NCBI GenBank assembly: GCA_018650745.1
Contig: JABIFK010000885.1
Location: forward strand, 1 to 5,272
DNA length: 5,272 bases
Source of the DNA: Candidatus Latescibacterota bacterium
GTDB lineage: Bacteria; Latescibacterota; UBA2968
Reading direction: 5' to 3'
The position numbers and the translations under genes were made by a program. A model generated the notes under the pieces. It saw only the letters and a program-made list of their open reading frames with translations. It had not been told where the DNA came from and did not search any database. Shown here one piece after another: positions 1-5,272 of the stretch. How positions within the stretch are numbered: the stretch's first letter is position 1; each line of letters opens with the position of its first letter.

Positions 1-1701
1 GGGGTGACGGTGACGGGGTCGGGATTGATGCATCGGTTTTTGCCGGGGTTGGTGACCGTTTCTTATGGGGGGTTTGCAAGCCCTAAGGGTAAGTATTATC
101 CCTATTTGTTGCAGTTTCCCGAGTGGATGATTCCGGGAGGTCCCAATTCGGCTGCTGCTGTGGGCGCGTTTGAAGGGGATATGCCGGTGCCTTGGGATGC
201 GTGGGCGACACCCCTGATGGGGTGGTCGTTATTTTTTGTGGGTTTGTTTATGACCTCTTTGTGTTTGGCTTGGTTGCTGCGCACAAGGTGGATTGAGACA
301 GAGCGTTTGGCTTTTCCGTTGTTGGATTTGCCCATTGTGTTGTTAGACGGTGTGGCCGATGGGCAGGCGATTTTTCGGAATCGGGCATTTTTGTGGGGAA
401 TGGTGGTTCCAGCGTTGTTATTTGGCATTAATGGTTTGAGTCATTATTATCCGGCGCTGGCCAAGATTGGCACGGGGGTTGATTTACAGCATTTTTTACT
501 TGAAGAACCTTGGAAGGCGCTGGCCGACTTTGAGTCGCCTTTTGTGTTTAATGTTTCGCCGTTTTTGGTGGGTATTTCGTTTTTAGCACCGGTGGAAGTG
601 TCACTCAGCACGTGGGTGTTTTATTTGTTTACACGCTTTCAGTTTTTGGTGACAGACTTGATGGGACTGACCGAGTACCGGGGTAACTTTTTGCCCAATG
701 GGGGGTCGGTTTGGCTCGATTGGCCGATGCATTTTCCGTTTTTGATGTCACAGGCACGTGGTGGCTTGATGGTGATTGCGTTGTTTAGTTTGTGGTCTGC
801 GCGCAAAGCATTTCAAGGCTCGTGGCGCAATCCGGCCTTGTGGGGATTTTTGGTGGGCATTGGGGGCTTGTGGATTTGGACAATGGCGATCGGCTTGCCG
901 CCTTTGATTGGTTTTTTGGCTTTGATTTTGTTTTTGATTTTTAGTTTGGCATTTGTGCGTTTGCGTGTAGATGGTGGGTTGCCAATGACACAGGTGTATG
1001 TGTTGATGGGTATTTTCTTTTTAATGGCCATGGGATCTGGCCCTCAGGTGTTTGCGCAAACAACGGCAATTGGGTTTGCATTTTTGGCGGTGTTGGGATA
1101 TACGACAATTGGGTTGTGGCCCGCGTTTCAGTTTGAAGGTTTTAAGCTTGCCGAGCGGTTTAATGTGACGCCCGGAAAGATGATCTGGGGCATGTGCTTA
1201 GGATTGTTGGCGGGTTTGGCTGCCGGGTATTATTTTGCATTGGAAACGATTTATGATCACGGCATTTTTGCGTTGCAAGAGCAAGGGGGTGCCCGTGTAG
1301 AAACGCGTATTGGTCGATACTACAGTTATCTGTTTACACTTGCAGGGGATACCGAAGCTGCTCCTGACTGGGAACGGTTGTGGGTTCATGTGGGTGGGGG
1401 TGCATTTACGGGGTTTTTGATTTTGATGCGCCAACGGTTCTTGCGCTGGCCCTTTCACCCCATGGGTTTTGTATTTGGCACCGGTTTTGGTTGGATGATG
1501 TGGGGCTCGGCATTTATGGGCTGGGTGTGCAAGTGGCTGACCGTGCGCTATGGTGGTGCGTCAACGTATCGGCGCGTACGCCCGTTTTTCTTAGGTATGA
1601 TTTTTGGTGAAATTGCAATGCGGTTGTTCTGGGCGGGCGTGGCGTATACAAAGGGCGAGATGGGGATGGGTTACGATATGCCATTTATGACGGAGTATTA
1701 A
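1..1701 (+). CDS. DUF6785/DUF6784-type polytopic membrane protein, distant OPT-transporter relative (5' partial)
   Basis: This is a multi-pass inner-membrane protein, probably a transporter of unknown substrate. The visible part has about 12 hydrophobic segments; clear ones lie near residues 72-93, 128-145, 278-297, 298-318, 331-348, 353-373, 395-413, 486-508 and 527-547 (numbered from the GTG at base 4). An RWIETERLAFPLLDLP stretch at residues 95-110 matches the W-x-E-x-ERL-x-FPL signature I associate with DUF6785 proteins. The C-terminal part, from RWPFHPMGF (481-489) through WVCKWLTVRYGG (507-518) to PFFLGMIFGE (527-536), matches the DUF6784 pattern. The frame is open to base 1 and the first visible residues resemble the interior of the family, so the GTG at base 4 is probably not the start; I estimate that roughly 80-100 N-terminal residues and the first membrane helices lie upstream. 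The stop is TAA at 1699-1701. The gene lies 129 bp ahead of a second transporter-like gene and is probably in the same operon. Family assignment is from recalled motifs; transport is inferred. Confidence 0.8.
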   Translation, partial: GVTVTGSGLMHRFLPGLVTVSYGGFASPKGKYYPYLLQFPEWMIPGGPNSAAAVGAFEGDMPVPWDAWATPLMGWSLFFVGLFMTSLCLAWLLRTRWIETERLAFPLLDLPIVLLDGVADGQAIFRNRAFLWGMVVPALLFGINGLSHYYPALAKIGTGVDLQHFLLEEPWKALADFESPFVFNVSPFLVGISFLAPVEVSLSTWVFYLFTRFQFLVTDLMGLTEYRGNFLPNGGSVWLDWPMHFPFLMSQARGGLMVIALFSLWSARKAFQGSWRNPALWGFLVGIGGLWIWTMAIGLPPLIGFLALILFLIFSLAFVRLRVDGGLPMTQVYVLMGIFFLMAMGSGPQVFAQTTAIGFAFLAVLGYTTIGLWPAFQFEGFKLAERFNVTPGKMIWGMCLGLLAGLAAGYYFALETIYDHGIFALQEQGGARVETRIGRYYSYLFTLAGDTEAAPDWERLWVHVGGGAFTGFLILMRQRFLRWPFHPMGFVFGTGFGWMMWGSAFMGWVCKWLTVRYGGASTYRRVRPFFLGMIFGEIAMRLFWAGVAYTKGEMGMGYDMPFMTEY

Positions 1702-1734
1702 CACGGAAACGCACAGAAAATTAATCTCATCCTC

Positions 1735-1779
1735 TTGCCTATTTTTTTCTGTTGAAAAAAAGTAGGACGCCGTAGGCAA
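1735..1779 (+). other. Two mutually exclusive hairpins in the spacer between the transporter genes
   Basis: TTGCCTA (1735-1741) can pair perfectly with TAGGCAA (1773-1779). The overlapping CCTA plus seven T (1738-1748) can instead pair with seven A plus TAGG (1755-1766), with one bulged G at 1762 and a six-base loop. Both pairings use bases 1738-1741, so they cannot form together. Neither is followed by a U-tract on the + strand: the bases after them are ACGCCG and an A-rich run. This does not look like a standard terminator. It may be an RNA processing, stability or attenuation element, or chance pairing in A/T-rich DNA. Confidence 0.35.
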
Positions 1780-1816
1780 AATAAAAAATATAGCAGGTGA
1801 ATTTTTGCACTTTTTT

Positions 1817-1821
1817 AAAGG
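1817..1821 (+). promoter_or_regulatory. Ribosome binding site that decides the TTG start at 1831
   Basis: AAAGG ends 9 bases before the TTG at 1831, a workable Shine-Dalgarno distance. An in-frame TAA at 1816-1818 rules out any start further upstream. The next in-frame ATG (1882, residue 18) has no purine-rich SD at a suitable distance. The TTG is therefore the best start. Confidence 0.6.
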
Positions 1822-1830
1822 TTAAACACA

Positions 1831-3846
1831 TTGTCCGATAAACACAAACAAGATGAAGAACTCGAGCAATATCGCTCCCTAATGGAACGACCCGATACAT
1901 TCGAAGAAGGTTTTACGCTTCGCACCGTGATTGGCGCATTTTTTGTTGGGTTTATTATGATGCCCGGTGCCATTTATATGGGTCTAATTGCGGGTGTGAG
2001 TATGGGCCCCGCGGCTGAGTGGGTGACCATTATTCTGTTTTCCGAACTGGCACGTCGCTCGTTTTCACCGCTTACGCGCCAAGAGATTTATGTAATCTAT
2101 TACGTGGCCGGTGGATTGGCAGGTGTGATCAGTGGTGGTGTTGGCGGGATGATGATTGCTGGGGGACCGTTTGGGCAATTGATCTGGAATCAATATCTCG
2201 TGCAGTCGCAGGCTGTGGAAGGGTTTGGCATTGCACAACACATTCCCGAATGGGTTGCACCGCTTGCAGGTAGTGAGGCCTTGGTTGCCAGAACCTTTTT
2301 CCATTACGCGTGGTTGCCTGCTGTGGCCGTGTTGGTTGCGTCACAAGTTTTGTCACGGGCCGAATGGTTTAGTTTGGGATATATTCTTTTTCGTATTACG
2401 TCAGATATTGAACGTTTGCCTTTCCCACTGGCTCCTGTTGCAGCACAAGGTGCAATGGCGTTGGCCGAAGGTGGCGAGGATGAAGCAAAAGAGAGTTGGC
2501 GTTGGCGTGTGTTTTCGATTGGAATGGGCATTGGTTTGTTGTTTGGAGCCGTTTATGTCGGGTTACCTGCACTGACCGGATTGATCGCCAGTGATCCGAT
2601 TGCGTTGTTGCCCATACCGTGGATTGATTTGACGACGACAACCGAATCGTTTTTACCTGCTGCGCCGTTGGGTATTGGGACTGATCTTGGACTGGTTATC
2701 ATTGGCATGGTGCTGCCGTTTTGGGTGGTGGTGGGCAGTTTTGCAGCGGCAATGGTTCACGCTTTGGGCAGCCCGGTGCTGTATCACGCAGGGTATTTAA
2801 CGCATTGGCGTCCGGGAATGGACACTATTTTGACACACTTCTCAAATGATATTGATGTTTGGATGAGCGTGTATATTGGCTCTGGGGCAATGGTGGGTAT
2901 TATTGGGCTTTACCACGCATTTAGATCGATTGGTGATCGGCAAAAAGAAACAGCAGTAGGGCGTGGCACTTTGTCAGACACCCCTGCCGGACGCGGAGAC
3001 TTTCCTTTTTGGGGTGCGGTCGGTGTGTATTTGTTGGCGACTCTGGCGATGATTTTGTTGTGTTTGTATTTGTTGGAAGACGACGACTTTCCACTGTTAT
3101 TCTTGATCGCATTTGGATTTTTACTCACGCCACTGTTGTCTTATATCAATGCACGAATGGCTGGGTTGACGGGGCAGACAGTTGGTTTTCCAATGATTCG
3201 AGAGGGCGCGTTTATTTTTAGTGGATATAAGGGTGTAGACATTTGGTTTGTGCCTATTCCTTACGCCGATCACGGACGGCGCGCGCAATTGTTTCGCGAG
3301 GTGGAATTAACGGGTACCAAGTTTACGAGCATTTTGAAAGCCGAGTTGTTGGTGTTGCCCATGAGTTTAATTTGTGGATTGATTTTCTGGTCGTTGATTT
3401 GGCTGATGGCCCCGATTCCGTCACCCGTATTTCAATACGCGCAGAACTATTGGCACTTGATTGCATTGCGCCAAAGTCTGTGGTATTCGGCTACGTTGCC
3501 TGGTGTGACCGACTCTTTGTTTAGCCAAGCGATTAAGTGGGAATGGATTACTGGTGGGTTTGTGTTTACCGCAGGCTCCTATTTTGTGTTGTCGTTTATG
3601 AGAATGCCAGTGTCGCTGATTTATGGGTTTATTCGCGGTCTCCAAGGTTTGCCGCATATGTTGATTCCTGAGATGGTGGGTGCACTGATTGGGCGGTATT
3701 ATTTTGAGAACCGATTTGGTGTGCGGCAGTGGCGACAATATGCCCCCGTAATTTTTGCCGGATTCGCGTGTGGTATGGGGTTGATCGGTATGTCGTCGGT
3801 GGCAATTGCATTGATTTCGAAATCGGTGACGCAGTTGCGATATTAA
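1831..3846 (+). CDS. OPT-like polytopic membrane transporter, 671 aa
   Basis: This is a complete integral membrane protein, probably an inner-membrane carrier of the oligopeptide-transporter (OPT) superfamily or a distant relative; the substrate is unknown. A charged, probably cytosolic N-terminus (residues 1-30) is followed by about 14-16 hydrophobic segments, for example near 31-56, 92-112, 160-172, 227-252, 286-311, 346-362, 394-415, 419-437, 503-527, 574-590 and 637-663. An IERLPFPLAPVAAQG motif (193-207) fits the LPFP-type motif of OPT carriers and echoes ERLAFPL in the preceding gene. A second conserved-looking block runs from ARMAGLTGQTVGFP (441-454) to WFVPIPYADHG (472-482). A polar loop (363-391) separates two membrane halves. 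The start is TTG, because ELEQYRSLMERPDTFEEGFT (11-30), which I recall as typical of related proteins, would be partly lost from the ATG at residue 18. A strong terminator follows downstream. Peptide transport should not be assumed. Confidence 0.8.
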   Translation: MSDKHKQDEELEQYRSLMERPDTFEEGFTLRTVIGAFFVGFIMMPGAIYMGLIAGVSMGPAAEWVTIILFSELARRSFSPLTRQEIYVIYYVAGGLAGVISGGVGGMMIAGGPFGQLIWNQYLVQSQAVEGFGIAQHIPEWVAPLAGSEALVARTFFHYAWLPAVAVLVASQVLSRAEWFSLGYILFRITSDIERLPFPLAPVAAQGAMALAEGGEDEAKESWRWRVFSIGMGIGLLFGAVYVGLPALTGLIASDPIALLPIPWIDLTTTTESFLPAAPLGIGTDLGLVIIGMVLPFWVVVGSFAAAMVHALGSPVLYHAGYLTHWRPGMDTILTHFSNDIDVWMSVYIGSGAMVGIIGLYHAFRSIGDRQKETAVGRGTLSDTPAGRGDFPFWGAVGVYLLATLAMILLCLYLLEDDDFPLLFLIAFGFLLTPLLSYINARMAGLTGQTVGFPMIREGAFIFSGYKGVDIWFVPIPYADHGRRAQLFREVELTGTKFTSILKAELLVLPMSLICGLIFWSLIWLMAPIPSPVFQYAQNYWHLIALRQSLWYSATLPGVTDSLFSQAIKWEWITGGFVFTAGSYFVLSFMRMPVSLIYGFIRGLQGLPHMLIPEMVGALIGRYYFENRFGVRQWRQYAPVIFAGFACGMGLIGMSSVAIALISKSVTQLRY

Positions 3847-3912
3847 ATATATAGATGTGGTGCTTCCCGTGTTGTTGCTGTTTTAGTGGAAACCTCAAAA
3901 TACGACAAGACC

Positions 3913-3945
3913 AAATAAGTCGCTCATAAAGAGCGGCTTATTTTT
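3913..3945 (+). terminator. Rho-independent terminator after the transporter pair
   Basis: A 13-bp stem pairs 3913-3925 with 3931-3943 around the loop ATAAA (3926-3930), with a GC-rich core (CGCTC/GAGCG) at the loop end. The T-run 3941-3945 overlaps the stem base. The one non-Watson-Crick pair, T3920 with G3936, is a tolerated U-G wobble in + strand RNA but would be an A-C mismatch in minus-strand RNA. This fits a terminator acting on the upstream + strand genes. It lies 66 bp past the stop codon at 3846. Confidence 0.85.
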
Positions 3946-3973
3946 GTATAAGTCTGTGTTGACGAAAACAAAG

Positions 3974-4015
3974 TTGAGTTTAATTGTATACCATTAATAT
4001 GAATAAATTTATACT
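3974..4015 (+). promoter_or_regulatory. Candidate promoter region for the BtrH-like gene
   Basis: The A/T-rich DNA between the terminator and 4099 must hold any dedicated promoter for the downstream gene. Possible elements are TTGAGT (3974-3979) with TAATAT (3995-4000) at a short 15-bp spacing, and a better -10 box, TATACT (4010-4015), which lacks a good -35 at the usual distance. TTGACG at 3959-3964 is a good -35 sequence but has no strong -10 at 16-18 bp. The region is plausible; the exact boxes are uncertain, especially since the sigma-factor preferences of this organism are unknown. I see no further gene in the 253-bp intergenic region. Confidence 0.3.
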
Positions 4016-4049
4016 TGATAAGTGCACGCATGTTTACTATTATTACGCA

Positions 4050-4065
4050 GCGATTTGTAGATCGC
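4050..4065 (+). other. Small hairpin in the leader of the BtrH-like gene
   Basis: GCGAT (4050-4054) and ATCGC (4061-4065) form a perfect 5-bp stem around a six-base loop, about 35 bases before the start codon. It has no following T-run. It could be a leader structure, an inverted-repeat operator half-site pair, or chance. Confidence 0.2.
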
Positions 4066-4089
4066 CAAGAGCTTATTTATTGATTTCAA

Positions 4090-4095
4090 AGGGGG
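4090..4095 (+). promoter_or_regulatory. Strong ribosome binding site, in a possible loop, for the gene at 4100
   Basis: AGGGGG ends 4 bases before the ATG at 4100 and is the clearest Shine-Dalgarno sequence in the window. TGATT (4081-4085) can pair with AATCA (4096-4100), which would place the SD wholly inside the loop and the first base of the start codon in the stem. The stem is short and A/T-rich, so it would be weak. Confidence 0.7.
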
Positions 4096-4099
4096 AATC

Positions 4100-5065
4100 A
4101 TGAGCACGATACTTGAAGGATTGACGTGCCGTCCTTTGTGGGCATCACAAATGGGGTGCTTGAAGGGATGTCTGGACTATTTGGAAATGGGTATTTCTGA
4201 AGCGTGGTTGTTTGGCATCACGGGTCATGCATTTGTTAATAACATTGCATTTGATGTGTGTCCCAGCGGTCCCACGGCTTGGAATTGTCAGATGGCATTC
4301 AATTTGGGCAAAAATGCTGGCTTTGATGTGGACACGCATTTTGCAACACAGAGCGATGGTGACTTTGCCGAGCAGCAACTTAAGGCGTGGACGTTTGTAC
4401 GCGAGGCACTTGATCGCGGTGCGCCTTGTTATGGATGGGAACTCCAAAAGCCTGAATACTACGCCATTGTCGGGTATGACGATGTGGGGTATCGTTTTCA
4501 CGGGCATGGTGCTGATGTTGATACACCGGCTCGGGCATGGAACACATTGGGCCATTCTGATATGGGTATGTTGGTCGTTCATTCTGTCAAACCCGGTTTG
4601 GCAACCGAAGATGAGATTGCTGTGCGTGAGGCCCTTTCTTTTGCCGTTCAGTTTGGTCGGTCACGTGATGGGTTGTTTGACAATTATACGTCTGGTCCCG
4701 AAGGGTTTTCTGTTTGGGCCAATGCATTAGAAACGGGCCAAGCAAATGGCTTTGGTGTGGCTTACAATGCTGTGGTATGGGCGGAATGCCGGCACTATGC
4801 TGTGGAGTTTTTGAAATCGGTGGTTGCACGGGGCGTTTTATCCCGTGATGAACTACAAGATGCACGTGAAGCTTATGAAACGTCCCATCAGGCCCTTCAA
4901 GAAATATCAGAACTCTTTCCCTTTTTTGGCCATCAAAGCGATCATGTAAAAGATGAAGGGCGAATCAAAAAAGCGGTAGAATTGTTATATCACGTGCGTG
5001 ATGCCGAAGAACGCGCGTTACATACATTTGAAGAAATTATAGCTTCTGAGGTCGTTGTTGGATAA
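4100..5065 (+). CDS. BtrH_N / C39-like (papain-like fold) domain protein, 321 aa
   Basis: This is a soluble protein with no signal peptide or membrane segment, so probably cytosolic. The N-terminal half (about 5-165) resembles the BtrH N-terminal domain, a papain/C39-like fold named after the butirosin acyltransferase BtrH. It shows a possible nucleophile Cys20 in CLKGC, SEAWLFGITGHAF (33-45), CPSGP (54-58) and the block GWELQKPEYYAIVGYDD (112-128). In C39 peptidases the matching strand begins with the catalytic His (HYxxVxGYD); here that position appears to be Glu119, so ordinary protease activity is doubtful. Acyl or amide transfer, or a non-catalytic role, is possible. The C-terminal half (about 168-315) looks alpha-helical, with GFSVWANALETG (202-213) and AYNAVVWAECRHYAVEFL (221-238), a pattern I recall from uncharacterised relatives. 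The ATG has a strong SD. The gene follows a terminator, so it begins a new unit, and is 20 bp ahead of a TPR gene. No carrier protein or other butirosin-type gene is visible, so an antibiotic pathway is not supported. Confidence 0.65.
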   Translation: MSTILEGLTCRPLWASQMGCLKGCLDYLEMGISEAWLFGITGHAFVNNIAFDVCPSGPTAWNCQMAFNLGKNAGFDVDTHFATQSDGDFAEQQLKAWTFVREALDRGAPCYGWELQKPEYYAIVGYDDVGYRFHGHGADVDTPARAWNTLGHSDMGMLVVHSVKPGLATEDEIAVREALSFAVQFGRSRDGLFDNYTSGPEGFSVWANALETGQANGFGVAYNAVVWAECRHYAVEFLKSVVARGVLSRDELQDAREAYETSHQALQEISELFPFFGHQSDHVKDEGRIKKAVELLYHVRDAEERALHTFEEIIASEVVVG

Positions 5066-5074
5066 GGAATTTCT

Positions 5075-5078
5075 GGAG
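5075..5078 (+). promoter_or_regulatory. Ribosome binding site for the TPR gene
   Basis: GGAG lies 7 bases before the ATG at 5086, inside the 20-bp gap after the previous stop codon. This supports translation starting here from a shared transcript. Confidence 0.65.
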
Positions 5079-5085
5079 TGTTTTT

Positions 5086-5272
5086 ATGTTAGAGGATTTA
5101 CCGGATTTTGATGCGCTGTGGGATTATCACAATCCAGAAAATACCGAACAATTATTCCTCGAGATTTTGCCTGTGGCGCAAAATGATGGGGACGATGATT
5201 ATTTGGCTCAGTTATTAACGCAAGTGGCACGTACACAAGGGTTGCAGCGCAAATTTGATGTGGCACATCAAA
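5086..5272 (+). CDS. TPR-type protein, N-terminal fragment (3' partial)
   Basis: Sixty-two codons are visible before the window ends, with no stop. The start MLEDLPDFDALWDYHNPENT is followed by a helical stretch, EQLFLEILPVAQ (21-32), then DDDYLAQLLTQVARTQGLQR (37-56) and KFDVAHQ (57-63 minus the last residue). The pattern LxxxLPxA...D..Y.A.LLTQ.AR.QGLQ..FD.AH is typical of tetratricopeptide-repeat proteins, in which paired helices stack to form a protein-binding surface. The product is probably cytosolic, as there is no signal peptide. It lies 20 bp after the BtrH-like gene with its own SD, so the two are probably co-transcribed and may work together. A role beyond protein-protein interaction cannot be inferred from this fragment. 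Confidence 0.65.
   Translation, partial: MLEDLPDFDALWDYHNPENTEQLFLEILPVAQNDGDDDYLAQLLTQVARTQGLQRKFDVAHQ

Noticed and set aside
4..6. GTG at base 4 as the true start of the first gene
   Set aside because: The frame is open through base 1, no SD can be seen, and the protein would lack the first membrane helices expected in the family. The gene is more likely cut by the window edge.
102..428. Minus-strand ORF of 108 codons opposite the first membrane gene
   Set aside because: It is antisense to a well-supported coding frame and its product is rich in Asn, Lys, Pro and Thr, as expected from the complement of G/T-rich membrane-protein codons. It shows no family features.
1735..1779. Rho-independent terminator between the two membrane genes
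   Set aside because: Hairpins exist, but no T-run follows either stem on the + strand, so termination here is not supported.
4145..4582. Minus-strand ORF of 145 codons opposite the BtrH-like gene
   Set aside because: It is an antisense shadow with no domain features and no minus-strand promoter or SD that I can see.
4212..4730. 172-codon + strand ORF in another frame within the BtrH-like gene
   Set aside because: It lies wholly inside the 321-aa gene, has no SD, and its product shows no recognisable motif. The enclosing frame has clear domain motifs and a strong SD.
5084..5266. Minus-strand ORF of 60 codons at the right edge
   Set aside because: It overlaps the + strand TPR reading frame, which has an SD, close operon spacing and a family-like sequence.

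Overview
The window is a bacterial stretch of moderate GC with all recognisable genes on the + strand. It holds two large polytopic membrane proteins, a strong intrinsic terminator, and the start of a second transcription unit with a soluble BtrH-like protein followed by a TPR protein cut off by the window edge. The combination of DUF6785/DUF6784-type and OPT-like membrane proteins with a BtrH-like protein recalls uncultured or environmental lineages such as Candidatus Poribacteria, Latescibacterota or Planctomycetota. This placement comes from remembered family distribution and is tentative; there is no rRNA or other taxonomic marker here.

Layout: (1) 1-1701, the 3' part of a DUF6785/DUF6784-type membrane protein whose N-terminus lies upstream of the window. 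(2) 1702-1830, a short A/T-rich spacer with two mutually exclusive hairpins and a ribosome binding site. (3) 1831-3846, a complete 671-residue OPT-like membrane protein that most likely starts at TTG. (4) 3847-4099, a 253-bp intergenic region with a rho-independent terminator, possible promoter elements and the leader of the next gene. (5) 4100-5065, a 321-residue protein with a BtrH_N / C39-like (papain-like) N-terminal half and a helical C-terminal half. (6) 5086 to the end, the first 62 codons of a TPR-type protein, 20 bp behind the previous gene.

The two membrane proteins share an ERLxFPL motif after early membrane segments and look like distant members of the oligopeptide-transporter (OPT) superfamily. 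They are probably co-transcribed and may act together, either as two parallel carriers or as one heteromeric carrier; the substrate cannot be read from the sequence. The BtrH-like and TPR genes form a separate, probably co-transcribed unit. I see no mobile elements, tRNA or rRNA genes, CRISPR arrays or genes on the minus strand.
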